A DNA stretch of 64,000 bases from Streptomyces diastatochromogenes (GTDB taxonomy: Bacteria; Actinomycetota; Actinomycetes; Streptomycetales; Streptomycetaceae), in NCBI GenBank assembly GCA_026913215.1, contig JAPTYK010000001.1, positions 3,534,001-3,598,000 on the forward strand. The letters run 5' to 3'. The notes under the pieces were generated by a model, which did no database searches, was not told the DNA's origin, and saw only the letters and a list, made by a program, of their open reading frames with translations. Shown in pieces: positions 17,770-27,954 of the stretch. The translations under genes and the position numbers were made by a program. Each line of letters begins with the position of its first letter. The stretch's first letter is position 1.

Positions 17770-19052
17770 CTACAGGAAGGAGTTGATCTCGATCGTCTCG
17801 GTGCGGCCGGGGCCGACGCCGATCGCGGAGATCGGGGCGCCCGACATCTCCTCCAGGGCCTTCACGTACGCCTGCGCGTTCTTCGGCAGGTCGGAGAAGG
17901 TCTTGGCCTTCGTGATGTCCTCGGACCAGCCCGGCAGCATCTCGTAGATCGGCTTCGCGTGGTGGAAGTCGGTCTGCGAGTAGGGCAGCTCCTCGACGCG
18001 CTTGCCGTCGATCTCGTACGCGACGCAGACCGGGATCTGCTCCCAGCCCGTCAGCACGTCGAGCTTGGTGAGGAAGAAGTCCGTCAGGCCGTTGACGCGG
18101 GTCGCGTAGCGGGCGATGACCGCGTCGAACCAGCCGCAGCGGCGGTCACGGCCGGTGGTGACACCGCGCTCGCCGCCGATGCGGCGCAGCGCCTCGCCGT
18201 CCTCGTCGAACAGCTCCGTCGGGAACGGGCCGGCGCCGACGCGGGTCGTGTACGCCTTGAGGATGCCGATGACGCGGGAGATCTTCGTCGGGCCGACGCC
18301 CGCACCCGTGCAGGCACCGCCGGCGGTCGGGTTCGAGGAGGTGACGAAGGGGTACGTGCCGTGGTCGACGTCGAGCAGGGTGCCCTGGCCGCCCTCGAAG
18401 AGCACGACCTTGTCGTCGTCGAGCGCCTTGTTGAGGATCAGCGTGGTGTCCGCGACGAACGGCTTGATCTGCTCCGCGTACTGGAGCATCTCCTCGACGA
18501 TCTGCTCCGCCTCGATCGCGCGGCGGTTGTACAGCTTGGCGAGGAGCTGGTTCTTGCCCTCCAGCGCCGCCTCGACCTTCTGCTGCAGGATCGACTCGTC
18601 GTACAGGTCCTGGACCCGGATGCCGACGCGGTTGATCTTGTCGGCGTAGGTCGGGCCGATGCCGCGGCCCGTGGTGCCGATCTTGCGCTTGCCGAGGAAC
18701 CGTTCCGTCACCTTGTCGAGGGTGACGTTGTACGGGGTGATCAGGTGAGCGTTACCGCTGATCAGGAGCTTCGACGTGTCGACGCCGCGCTCGTTCAGTC
18801 CGCTCAGCTCGGAGAGCAGGACCGCCGGGTCGACGACGACACCGTTTCCGATCACCGGGGTGCACCCCGGGGAGAGGATTCCGGAAGGAGGAGGTGCAGC
18901 GCGTACTTCTGGTCGCCCACGACGACCGTGTGGCCGGCATTGTTGCCGCCCTGGTAACGCACCACGTAGTCCACGGATCCACCGAGCAGGTCGGTGGCCT
19001 TTCCCTTGCCCTCGTCACCCCACTGAGCACCGAGCAGCACAAGTGCGGGCAC
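17770..19052 (-). CDS. purA: Adenylosuccinate synthetase (one frameshift)
   Basis: PurA joins IMP and aspartate using GTP, the first committed step to AMP. The N-terminus (LLGAQWGDEGKGKATDLLGG, YQGGNNAGHTVVV) carries the catalytic Asp and His, and the rest is complete (GTTGRGIGPTYADKINRVG, FEGGQGTLLDVDHGTYPFVT). A single base is missing near 18885; restoring it gives 427 aa, the normal length, and joins ALHLL to PSGILSPGCTP. Since purA is needed for purine synthesis, the break is most likely a sequencing error. Confidence 0.95.
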
Positions 19053-19133
19053 AGGCGTACACCCCTTCCGGGTGGGGCATGTCCAAGGTCAGGGGGCGTA
19101 CGCCGCCTCACCGGTGTGCCCCGGAATAGACGA

Positions 19134-19161
19134 AGCCCCTGGCGCAATAGCGCAAGGGGCT
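19134..19161. other. Hairpin between divergent purA and DGK-like genes
   Basis: AGCCCCT (19134-19140) pairs with AGGGGCT (19155-19161); GCGC/GCGC extends the stem, with an AATA loop. It lies about 80-110 bp upstream of the purA start and 35 bp before the DGK-like start. It could be a leader structure of either transcript or a barrier between promoters; the role is unknown. Confidence 0.45.
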
Positions 19162-19195
19162 CTTGCACAAAGATGCTACCCGAGGAAGGACCGAG

Positions 19196-19990
19196 GTGTC
19201 GGATCACGACCAGCTGCTGGTCATCGTCGACCCGGTCGCCCGCCGAATGGACGGCGAGTCCGTACGGATCGCGAAGGATGTGCTGTCCGCGGGCGCGGAG
19301 GCGAAGATCTGCCTGCCGGACGGCCCCGAGGAATTCTCCCGGGCCCTGGCCCGGCGCGGCTCCCGGCGTCCCGTCGTGCTCGGCGACGACCGCGCGCTGC
19401 TGCGCACCGTGGCCCTGCTGCACCGCGAGCGGGAGCTCGCCGGCGGGGCCCTCTCGCTCGTCCCCATCGGCGCGCCGGACGCCCTGCGAGTGGCCCACGC
19501 GCTCGGCGTGCCCCGCTCCACACCGGCGGCGGCCCGCGCCGTCCTGCACGGCGCCGCACGCCGCCTGGACCTGCTCGTCGACGACAGCGACGGCGTCGTC
19601 CTCGGCGACCTCCTGGTCCCCGGCGCGCCCCTGACCGTCCCCGCCGCGCCCTCCGTCTGGGGCACCTGCCGCTCCCTCGTCCGCACCCTGGTCCGCCCGG
19701 CGCCCGTGGCCCCGCCACGACCCGGCTGCGGGTGGAGGCCGACGGGGTGCTGCTCGCCGACATCGACACCCCCGTGGAGGGCCTCACGGTCCGGCCCGTC
19801 GCCGGCACCGCCGAAGTGACCGTCCACCCCTCGCGTCCCCGCACGGCACGCCGCCGCCCGTACGGTGACGGTCTCCGGCCCCGACTTCCGCTACCGCGCC
19901 GACGGACACCTGACGGGACCGGTACGACGGCGGACGTGGACGGTCCGGGCGGGCGCCTGGGGGCTGACACTTCCCGTGGAGGTCGCATAA
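19196..19990 (+). CDS. Diacylglycerol kinase-like protein (frameshifted)
   Basis: About 265 aa, starting at GTG 19196 (VSDHDQLLVIVDPVARRMDG) behind an AGGA sequence. It resembles a reduced diacylglycerol kinase/sphingosine kinase fold as found next to purA in Streptomyces, but the classic GGDGT motif is not evident (GDDRALLRTVALL lies at the corresponding place), so kinase activity is doubtful. Breaks near 19710 and 19855; the C-terminus then reads DFRYRADGHLTGPVRRRTW to TAA at 19988-19990. Confidence 0.55.
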
Positions 19991-20031
19991 CGTCACGGGC
20001 GGGGACGAGTACTCAGGGGTGGGGACGTGCG

Positions 20032-21748
20032 ATGACGTCTGGGACGGGGCGTGCGAGGGCGTCGGGGACGGGGGCCGGGGAGGCTTCGGGGACGGCGTCC
20101 GGGGTGACGTCGGGGGCGGCTTCGGGAACGGCATCCGGGACGGCGTCGGAGACAGCGGCCGGGGCGGCGGCCGGGGTGACCTCGGGGACAGCGGCCGGGG
20201 CGGCGTCGGGGACGGCATCCGGGGTGACGTCGGGGACGGCGTCCGGGGCGGCGTGCGCGCTGGACTTCGAGGAGACGGCGAGGGAGCTGAAGGACTACCG
20301 GCTCAGGGCCGGGGTCCTGATCGGCATCGGGGCGGTGACGCTCGTCGTGGCCGCCGGCGTCGGGGCGCTGCTCGCGGACTCGTGGGCCTCCGACACGGCC
20401 GGCTGGCTCTTCGCCCCGGGTTCCTCGCGCTGGGCTTCGGCGCCGCTCACGGCTGCTCGCGTGGCGGATGCGGCGGACCCTCGGCGCGGGCGCCTGGTCC
20501 GCGCACCCCGCCGTGGCGGTCGGCGGGGCCTCGTACTCGACGACCCTCGTCCTGCGCGCCCCGGACGGCGCCGGGGCGTGGCCGCTGACCGTGATCGCGA
20601 CCCGGCCGCGCTACGAGCTGCTGCGGCCCGGCCCGGACGGCGTCCTGTGGTGGTGCGGTGACCCGCGCGTCGGCGGGGTCCTCACGCCGCCCGGCGGCGG
20701 ACCGCTGATCTGGGCGAAGCCGCTGCGCGGCGAGCGCGCCCGCCGCCAGGCCGTCGCGCGCGCGAGGCGGCGGGGCTGACGCGCCGGGCGGCGCCGAGGC
20801 AGCCGGTCGTCCAGGGCCCTGCCCCGTCACGCCGGACAGCCTCCACGATCCTTACGACCGCATCTACGCCGCCCCTTACGACAGCCCCGACGACAACGGC
20901 TCCGACTCCGGAACCGGCCCCGATACCGACCCCGACCCCGACACCAGCCCCGACAGCAGTCCCGACAGCACCTCTCCCGTACGGCCCGACCAGGCGCCCA
21001 GGCCGTCCGGGCCCACCTACGCGGAGCTCGCCGCGCACGCGCGGCGGCAGGCCGCGCCCCGGGCAAGGCGCCCCGCCCGGAGGCGGACGTGCGCGAGGTG
21101 GCGTGGTGGCGGGTGCGGAGCCTGCGGCGGGTCGCCGGGGTGCACCGGGTGCTGGTCTCGCTCGCGTTCTGCGCGGCGCTGGGCGCGGTCGCGCTGACCG
21201 GGCCACCGAAGGAGGACCTGCTGAAGCTGGCCGTCGCGGGCCTGCTGGCCCTGGGCGCCCTCGCGTACTCCTGCTACCGGCTGCTGACCGTCGGCAGGTT
21301 CATGGTGCGGGTGATGGCCGCGCCGCGCCGCCTTCCCGCCCCGCCTCCTCCGGTACGTCCTGCTGTACGACCCCACGGCGGCGGTCCCGTCCTGGTGCTG
21401 TTCCCGGTGTACGGCGGCCCGCACGCCCGGCCCGAGGCGGTGCTCCCGCTGATTCCGCCCGGCCCGCAGAAGCAGCCGCGCGCGCGTCTGCCCGCCCTGC
21501 CCGTCGGCACCGTCGGCCTGCACGGCTGGCAGGACTTCACCCCGGACGGCCGCATGCCGTTCGTCGTGCCCCGGTTCGGGGGGCGTCCCCTGTGGCCTGC
21601 GGGCCCGTACTGGGAGACCGACGGGCGGCCGGAGTTCGCCGCACTCCTCGACCGGCTCGCGCCGCCGCTGGAGACGCGGACGGATACGCGGACGGAGACC
21701 GGGGATGCGGCTCGGACGGAGACCGGGGCTGCGGCTCAGGAGTCCTGA
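20032..21748 (+). CDS. Repeat-rich membrane protein, unknown (several frameshifts)
   Basis: Probably one gene of about 575 aa, not recognised. It opens with a 75-residue Ala/Ser/Gly/Thr repeat (SGTASGVTSGAASGTASGTA), then CALDFEETARELKDYRLRAG and a TM (GVLIGIGAVTLVVAAGVGAL), a soluble region (SYSTTLVLRAPDGAGAWPL), a linker (SLHDPYDRIYAAPYDSPDD), a second hydrophobic pair near 21150-21290 and a C-terminal domain (HGWQDFTPDGRMPFVVPRF). At least four frame changes are needed (about 20420, 20770-20820, 21060, 21340), so a split into two genes at the TGA at 20777 cannot be excluded. Confidence 0.45.
20040..20250 (+). repeat. Low-complexity GGGGACGGCGTC-type minisatellite
   Basis: Imperfect copies of GGGGACGGCGTCCGGGGTGA and variants fill about 210 bp and encode the Ala-Ser-Gly-Thr repeat of the overlapping gene. 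Such tracts are prone to copy-number change. Confidence 0.7.
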
Positions 21749-21776
21749 GCCGCCGCGTCACTCCTGAGTAGCCCCG

Positions 21777-22271
21777 TCACTCCTGAGCCGCCCCGTCCTT
21801 GTGGGCGCGCCAGCGGTCCATGATCCCGGCCATCTCGCCGTGGAGGAAGGCGAAGAACTCCGCCGTCTCCGCGACGCGGCGGCCCGCCGCGCTGTCCGTC
21901 CCGAGGGTCGCGGCGCCCTCGTCGAGGACCTTCTCCCAGCGGGTGAGGGTCTGGTCGCGGCGGGTGAAGGTCTCGTACCAGAGCTCGTTGTGGAGGACGT
22001 ACCGCTCGCGGCGCGTGCCGGGGTCGCGCTCGCGGCTGACCATGCTGACCTGGGAGAGGTAGCGGATCGCGCCGGAGACGGCGGCCGGACTGATCCGCAG
22101 CTGCTCGGCGAGCTCGGCCGAGGTCATGGAGGCCGTCTCGGAGGCGAGGAGCGCGGCGAAGACGCGGCTCGCCATCCGCTGCATGCCGGCGGCGGTCATC
22201 TCGGCGGCGAAGCGCTCGACGAAGCGGGAGACCGCCTCTTCCCCGGCCGTTTCCTTGGGCGTCGTCGTCAT
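21777..22271 (-). CDS. GbsR/MarR-family regulator
   Basis: A 164-aa winged-helix regulator (MTSAELAEQLRISPAAVSGA recognition region, RDPGTRRERYVLHNELWYET wing), similar to GbsR-type proteins that sit beside ABC exporters in actinobacteria. Divergent from the exporter genes; a 16-bp dyad lies between. Likely represses the exporter until a substrate or drug binds. Confidence 0.85.
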   Translation of the reverse strand: MTTTPKETAGEEAVSRFVERFAAEMTAAGMQRMASRVFAALLASETASMTSAELAEQLRISPAAVSGAIRYLSQVSMVSRERDPGTRRERYVLHNELWYETFTRRDQTLTRWEKVLDEGAATLGTDSAAGRRVAETAEFFAFLHGEMAGIMDRWRAHKDGAAQE

Positions 22272-22310
22272 GCTCCCCACTCTAAGCGCGGATTCATGCA
22301 TTTCCTTAAC

Positions 22311-22326
22311 TTCACAAGTTTGTGAA
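22311..22326. promoter_or_regulatory. Operator-like dyad TTCACAA-GT-TTGTGAA
   Basis: Perfect 7-bp arms with a 2-bp centre in the 75-bp spacer between the GbsR/MarR gene and the ABC ATPase, AT-rich against its surroundings. It is 20 bp before the ATPase ATG and is the probable binding site of the divergent regulator. Confidence 0.65.
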
Positions 22327-22346
22327 ATGAGCGTACGTTCTGAAGC

Positions 22347-23246
22347 ATGACGAAGGCCATCAGCGCCGTCGGACTCCACAAGTCCTTCGGGCGCACCCAC
22401 GCGCTCGACGGCCTCGACCTCACCGTCGAGACCGGCGAGGTCCACGGCTTCCTCGGCCCCAACGGCGCGGGGAAGTCCACCACCCTCCGGGTCCTCCTGG
22501 GCCTCCTCCGCGCCGACTCCGGCGCCGCGCGGGTCCTCGGCCGGGACCCCTGGAAGGACGCCGTCGAGCTGCACCGCCGCATCGCGTACGTCCCCGGCGA
22601 CGTGACCCTCTGGCGGAATCTGTCCGGCGGCGAGGTCATCGACCTGTACGGACGGCTGCGCGGCGGCTCCGGACTGGACAGGGCCCGGCGGGCCGAGCTG
22701 ATCGAGCGCTTCGAGCTCGACCCCACCAAGAAGGGCCGCACCTACTCCAAGGGCAACCGGCAGAAGGTCGCCCTGGTCGCCGCCTTCGCCGCCGACGTCG
22801 ACCTGCTCGTCCTCGACGAGCCGACCAGCGGCCTCGACCCGCTGATGGAGGAGGTCTTCCAGGACTGCGTGGAGGAGGCCCGCCGGCAGGGGCGGACGGT
22901 GCTGCTGTCCTCGCACATCCTCAGCGAGGTCGAGGCGCTCTGCGACCGGGTCAGCATCGTCCGCAAGGGCCGGACCGTCGAGTCGGGTTCGCTCGCGGAG
23001 CTGCGACACCTGACCCGTACCAGCGTCACCGCCGAACTCGCCGGACCGCCGAACGGCCTGGCCCGCCTCCCCGGCGTGCACGGCTTCGACCTGCGGGGCG
23101 AGCGGGTGACCTTCCAGGTCGACACCGACAAGCTCGACGCCGTCCTCCGCTCCCTCGCCGCCTCGGGCGTACGGAGCCTGACGTCCACCCCGCCGACCCT
23201 GGAGGAGCTCTTCCTCCGGCACTACACGGACGAGGTGACGTCGTGA
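22347..23246 (+). CDS. ABC exporter ATP-binding protein
   Basis: A 299-aa ABC ATPase: Walker A GPNGAGKST, a variant signature SKGNRQKVALVAAF, Walker B LLVLDEPTSGLDP, then an H-loop SSHILSEVEALCDRV. The C-terminal 80 residues resemble the accessory domain of drug/antibiotic exporters. The SKGN-type signature in place of LSGGQ is usual in this subfamily. It overlaps the permease start by 4 bp. Confidence 0.93.
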   Translation: MTKAISAVGLHKSFGRTHALDGLDLTVETGEVHGFLGPNGAGKSTTLRVLLGLLRADSGAARVLGRDPWKDAVELHRRIAYVPGDVTLWRNLSGGEVIDLYGRLRGGSGLDRARRAELIERFELDPTKKGRTYSKGNRQKVALVAAFAADVDLLVLDEPTSGLDPLMEEVFQDCVEEARRQGRTVLLSSHILSEVEALCDRVSIVRKGRTVESGSLAELRHLTRTSVTAELAGPPNGLARLPGVHGFDLRGERVTFQVDTDKLDAVLRSLAASGVRSLTSTPPTLEELFLRHYTDEVTS

Positions 23247-24918
23247 ACCCGGCCACGGGCTCCCTCGCCCGTGACGGGGCCCCTCCCGCGCCGGCTCCCT
23301 CACCCGTGGCGGGGCCCCGCCCGCGCCGGCGCCCCACCCGGGCCGGTGGCTTCGCCGGTGCGGGTGTCCTCGCCCGGCTCGCGCTGCGCCGCGACCGGCT
23401 GACGCTCCCGTCTGGGCGCTCGTCACCGGCGGCCTGGTCGCGAGCGGGGCCGCCTCCTGGAGGGGCTGTACGGCACGGCCGCCGAGCGGGCGCGGCTCGC
23501 CGCCTCGATGACCGCCAACAGCTCGATGCGGGCGATGTACGGGCCGGTCTTCGGCGACTCCCTCGGCGGGCTCGTCGCCTGGCGCTTCGGCACCTTCGGC
23601 GCGGTCCTGGCCGCCGTCGCGAGCCTGATCGTGGTCGTCCGGCACACCCGCGAAGAGGAGGAGACGGGCCGCCAGGAGATGCTGTCCGCCGGGGCGGTGG
23701 GCCGCAGGGCCCCGCTGACGGCGGCGCTCCTCGCCGCGCTCGTCCTCAACGCGGCCGTCGCCCTCGTCGTCACCGCCGGCCTCGCCGGACAGGGCGCGGC
23801 CGGGGCGCTCGCGCTGGGCCTGGCGATCGGCGGCACCGGCATGGTCTTCGCGACGGCGGCCGCGCTCGCCGCCCAGTTCACGGAGAGCGCGCGGCTCGCC
23901 AAGGGCCTGACGGCGGGCGTCCTGGGCCTGGCGTTCGCCCTGCGGGCGGCGGGCGACGCGGGCACGGCCGACGGCTCGTCCCTCCTGACCCGGCTCTCGC
24001 CGATCGGCTGGGCCGAACACGTCCGCGCCTTCGCCGCCCCGCCGGCGGGCGCTGGTGGGTGCTGCTCCTGATCCTGGCGGCCGTCCTGGTCCAGACGGCG
24101 GCGGCGTACGCGCTGACCGCCCGCCGGGACGTCGGCGCGAGCTTCCTCGCGACCCGGCCGGGACCGGCGGAGGGCCGTCTCGGCACCGCCGGGGCGCTCG
24201 CCTGGCGGCTCCAGCGCGGCACGCTCCTCGGCTGGTCGCTCGGCTTCCTGCTCGGCGGGCTCGTCTTCGGCGGGATGGTCGAGGGCACGGCCGACATCGT
24301 CGGCGACAACGAACGGGCCCGCGAGATCTTCGAGCGGATGGGCGGTCAGAGCGCGCTGACGGACGCGTTCCTCGCCACGATGGTCTCCCTCTTCGGGATG
24401 CTCGCGGCGCTGTACGCGGTCGGGTCCGTGCTGCGGCCCCATGGCGAGGAGACCTCCGGCCGCGCCGAACCGCTCCTCGCGAGCGCCCTCGGCCGGCTCC
24501 GCTGGGCCGCCGGGCACCTGGTGATCGCCTTCGGCGGTGCGGCCCTGATCCTGCTGCTCGCCGGACTCGGCCTCGCCCTCTCGTACGGCCACGACCTCGG
24601 CCCCGTCCTGGGCGCCGCGCTCGTCCAGCTCCCGGCCGTGTGGACGCTCGCCGGGCTCGCGGTCCTGCTCTGGGGAGCCGCCCCGAAGGCCGCGACCGCC
24701 GCGTGGGGCGCTGCGGGGCTCTGCCTGGCCCTCGGCTGGGTCGGCCCCGCCCTCGGCCTCCCGCAGGCCGTCCTGGACCTCTCCCCTTCGGCCACCTGCC
24801 GAAGCTCCCGGGCGGCCAGGACATGGCCTGGACTCCGGTCCTCGCGCTGACGGGCCTGGCGGCGGCCCTGACGGCGGCGGGGCTCGCGGGGCTGCGACGG
24901 CGGGACGTGGCGGGCTGA
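23243..24918 (+). CDS. ABC exporter permease (frameshifted)
   Basis: About 560-aa membrane protein with around 12 hydrophobic segments (GTFGAVLAAVASLIVVV, AALLAALVLNAAVALVVTAG, LLLILAAVLVQTAAAYALTA, GFLLGGLVFGGMVEG), typical of the large exporter permeases paired with a single ATPase in Streptomyces. A Pro/Arg-rich N-terminus precedes the first TM. Breaks near 23410, 24050 and 24790 are each consistent with a lost base; the end reads TLTAAGLAGLRRRDVAG-like sequence. Probable efflux of a drug or lipid. Confidence 0.8.
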
Positions 24919-25030
24919 GGTCCGGCGGTGTGGGCCTGCTGTGGTCCGGCTGTACGACTCAGGGCTGCATCGGTCCTGCATCGGTCAGGGCCGTACGCCT
25001 CAGGACGTGTACCGCTCAGAGCCGTACTGC

Positions 25031-25490
25031 TCAGGCCCGTGAGGCGGGCATGAGGGTGCGGGCCAGGACTTCCAGCGCCTCCGTGACTTCGCGGAGGCGC
25101 TGCGGGTCGTCGGAGCCCAGCGCGCGCGAGCGCGCCTTCGATACGGGTGGCCCGCACCTCCGCCACGCGCGCGGACGCCTCCGGGGCCGGGCGCACGAGC
25201 ACCCGGCGCCGGTCGGCGGGGTCCGGCACGGCCAGCACCGAACCGGCCTCCTTCAAGCGGGCGACGGCCGTGGACACCTGACTCTGCGGCAGCCCGGTCC
25301 GCGCGGCGATCTCGCCGACGGCGCTGTCGGGGTGGGCGGCGATGTCACCGGCGACGATCAGCACCAGCCGGGCACTGCCGGCGTAGCGGGCCTCGCCGCC
25401 GGGCGGCTCGGGCAGCGACTCCTCGCCGAGCTTCATCAGGACGCGGCCAAGCAGGAACAGTTCGGCTCCATTCACCCCGTCAACATACAT
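25031..25490 (-). CDS. MarR-family regulator (one frame change)
   Basis: About 150 aa (AELFLLGRVLMKLGEESL, then GEIAARTGLPQSQVSTAVARL as recognition helix and ADRRRVLVRPAPEA as wing). Near 25130, in a GCGC dinucleotide stretch, the frame changes; the tail then reads DPQRLREVTEALEVLARTLM to a TGA at 25031-25033. ATG 25490 is taken as start; GTG 25475 is possible. Divergent from an alpha/beta hydrolase, with a strong dyad between the two. Confidence 0.75.
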
Positions 25491-25543
25491 CCAACTCGAT
25501 TCATCCATCCTGATGCATCGAGATTGATGTATCGAGTTGGATG
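25488..25543. promoter_or_regulatory. Large operator dyad of MarR/hydrolase pair
   Basis: CATCCAACTCGAT (25488-25500) and its exact complement (25531-25543) form 13-bp arms; between them GATGCATCGAG (25512-25522) and GATGTATCGAG (25526-25536) are a direct repeat. This unusually AT-rich block overlaps the regulator start and lies just upstream of the hydrolase, a probable MarR autoregulatory operator. Confidence 0.75.
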
Positions 25544-25601
25544 GAATAACGTTGAGGAGGACGGAGGGCGCGAAGCCCGCCGCACACGAAGGGGGAGAAC
25601 C

Positions 25602-26482
25602 ATGACCACGACGACGACCGAGGCAATGACCACGGCGACCGCGACCGCCGGCATGCTCGACGTTCCGGGGGCGGTCCTGCACTACCAGGTGCGGGGCACC
25701 GGGCCGACGCTGCTGATCTCGCAGAGCGGGAGGGCGACGCCGACCGCAGCACCGACCTCGTCGCCCGGCTCACCGATTCCTACCGCGTGATCACCTACGA
25801 CCGTCGCGGCCTCTCCCGCAGCCGGCTCGACGCCCCGGAGCGGGGGGCGACGCTGGTCGAGCACGCCGACGACGTCCACCGCCTCCTCACCGCCCTCACC
25901 GACGGGCCCGTCCTGATGCTGGGCTGCAGCCTGGGAGCCGTCATCGGCCTGCACGCGGCCGTCCGCCACCCCGGCCTGATCCGGACGCTCGTCGCCCACG
26001 AGCCCGTCGCCCCGCGCCTGCTGCCGGACCGGGAGCGCACCCACCACGAGCGGGAGCTCACGGCCCTCCAGGAGCTGTACCGCCGGGAAGGCCTCTCCGT
26101 CGCGCTGCCGGAGATCGCCCGGACCCTGGGCATAGACCCGAGCCTCGCCGACGCCGAGCCGGACCTGACGCCCCAGCCGATGAACGCCCTGCGCGTCGCC
26201 AACTTCGACCACTTCATCCGGCACGACTTCACCGCGGTCGTCCACGACACCCTGGACCCCGCCGCCCTGGACCCCGCCGCGCTGGCGCACACCGGCACGC
26301 GCATCGTTCCCGCCGTCGGCCGCACGACCCCGCACACCGTCTTCGACCACCGGTGCGCGGTCTCCCTGGCGGGGCTCGTCGGCGAGGAGCTGGTGGAGTT
26401 CCCCGGCGGGCACAACGGCAACACCAGCCACCCGGAGGCGTACGCGGCCCGCCTCCGCCAGGTCCTGGCGGAGGCCTCGTGA
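25602..26482 (+). CDS. Alpha/beta hydrolase (one frameshift)
   Basis: A 293-aa hydrolase once one G is restored near 25728 (ISQSG to EGDADRST). The nucleophile elbow is GCSLGA, the oxyanion region YDRRGLSRSR, and the catalytic His is in FPGGHNGNTSHPEAY. The N-terminus is Thr-rich with no signal peptide. ATG 25602 has GGGGGAG upstream. Controlled by the divergent MarR; the substrate is unknown. Confidence 0.82.
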
Positions 26483-26484
26483 CC

Positions 26485-27677
26485 TCACACCTCCACGAGC
26501 AGCTCCTCGAAGCCCCGGATGACGTACCCCGGCTTCCACACCGGTTCGGCGGCGAGCCTCAGCCCCGGCGCCCGGCGGAGCAGCTCGCCGAAGACGGCGG
26601 TCAGTTCGAGACGGGCGAGCGGGGCGCCGAGGCAGTAGTGGATGCCGGCACCGAAGGTGATGTGCGGGTTGTCGGCCCGCCCGAGGTCGAGGACGTCGGC
26701 GGTGGGGCCGAAGCGGGCGGGATCGCGGTTGGCGGAGCCGAAGAGGAGGGCGACCTCGGAGCCGCGCGGGAGGGTGACGTCGCCGATCTCGATGTCGTCG
26801 AGGACCCACCGCTCGAACATCTGGAGCGGGGTGTCGTAGCGCAGCAGCTCCTCCACAGCTGTGGACAAGTTCTCCGGATCCGGCCGGACGTCGTGCCTGA
26901 GCAGGGTCCACCAGCCGTTGACCGTGGTGTTGACGGTGGCCTCGTGGCCCGCGTTGAGGAGCAGGACGCAGGTGGAGACCATCTCCTGCTCCGTCAGCTC
27001 CTCCACCGCGATCAGGGAGGAGATCAGGTCCTCCCGGGCTCTTCCGCCGCCGCGCGATCAGCTCCCGCAGGTACTCCGAGAACTCGATCGAGGCCCGGAC
27101 CGCGCGCCGGGCGGTGTCCTCCGACGGGTTCAGCTCGAACATCCCGCAGATCGCCGCCGACCAGGGCCGCAGCATCCCCGCTCCTCGTCCTCCGCCGGGA
27201 TGCCGAGCATCTCGGCGATCACCGCCACCGGCAGCGGCTCCGCCACGGCGGACAGCAGATCGCCGCCGCCCGCCGCCACCAGGTCCCCGACGAGCCCGGC
27301 GGCCAGCCGCCGCACGGTCGGCGCCAGGTTCTCCACGGTCCTCGGCGTGAACGCCTTCGAGACCAGCCGCCGGATCCGGGTGTGGTCGGCCGCCTCCAGA
27401 TCCAGCAGCCCGTGGTCGTTGAGCGTGTGGAACGGTTCGTACGCGGCGTCCGGAGGCGTCCGCCCGAACTCCTCGTGCGTGAACCGATGGGTGTACGTCC
27501 GCCCGAGCCGCCGGTCCCGCAGCAGCGCGGACACGTCCTCGTAGTGCGGGATCAGCCACTGCCGGGTGGGCCCGTGCCAGTGAGCGCGCCCGGCGGCCCT
27601 CAGCCGGGCGTAGGCGGGATAGGGATCGGCGACGAACTCCGCCGACCAGGGTCGTACACAGCGTCAACAGCGTCCAT
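26485..27677 (-). CDS. Cytochrome P450 (frameshifted)
   Basis: Soluble P450 of about 398 aa. Visible are the I-helix AGHEATVNT, the EELLRYDTP (ExxR) motif, a FERWVLDDIEIGDVTLPRG meander and the heme-Cys loop FGAGIHYCLGAPLARLE. Frames join near 27650 (YDPW ... SAEFVADPYPAYARLR), 27175 and 27045. No ferredoxin gene is adjacent. Bacterial P450s of this class hydroxylate small molecules; the neighbours give no substrate. Confidence 0.85.
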
Positions 27678-27718
27678 GACCGGACGTTACCCCACCACCC
27701 GCCACGCCCCGCCCCACC

Positions 27719-27808
27719 ACGAACAGGCCCGGCAGGAACAGGCACGGCACGAACAGGCCCGGCACGGACAGGCACGGCAGGAACAGCCCCGGCAGGAACA
27801 GGCCCGCC
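27719..27808. repeat. Six tandem 15-bp repeats
   Basis: Six head-to-tail units of consensus ACGAACAGGCCCGGC, each differing by one to four bases, fill 27719-27808 in the 277-bp gap between the P450 gene start and the response regulator stop. The rest of that gap is Pro-codon-like C-rich sequence without a convincing gene. Confidence 0.85.
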
Positions 27809-27954
27809 GGCAGGACGGACCGGACTCCAGCCCCGCCGCGAACCGGGCTCAGCCGCCGACGGGAACGGGCCCGCCACGCGGCGGTCGCCTCAGCCGCCGA
27901 AGCGCGCCCGCCCCGCCCGCGCCGCCCGCGCCGCCCGCCCCGCCAGGGTCGGGC

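Noticed and set aside
19196..19990. Genuine diacylglycerol kinase call
   Set aside because: The essential GGDGT nucleotide motif is not visible, so only a DGK-like fold is claimed.
21777..25682. Very long open frame on the minus strand across the ABC exporter genes (about 1300 codons)
   Set aside because: It runs antisense to clear ABC ATPase and permease genes; only its two ends are real (the GbsR and MarR genes). Long antisense frames are a GC-bias artefact.
27719..27808. CRISPR array
   Set aside because: Units are 15 bp, directly abutting without spacers, and no cas genes are present.
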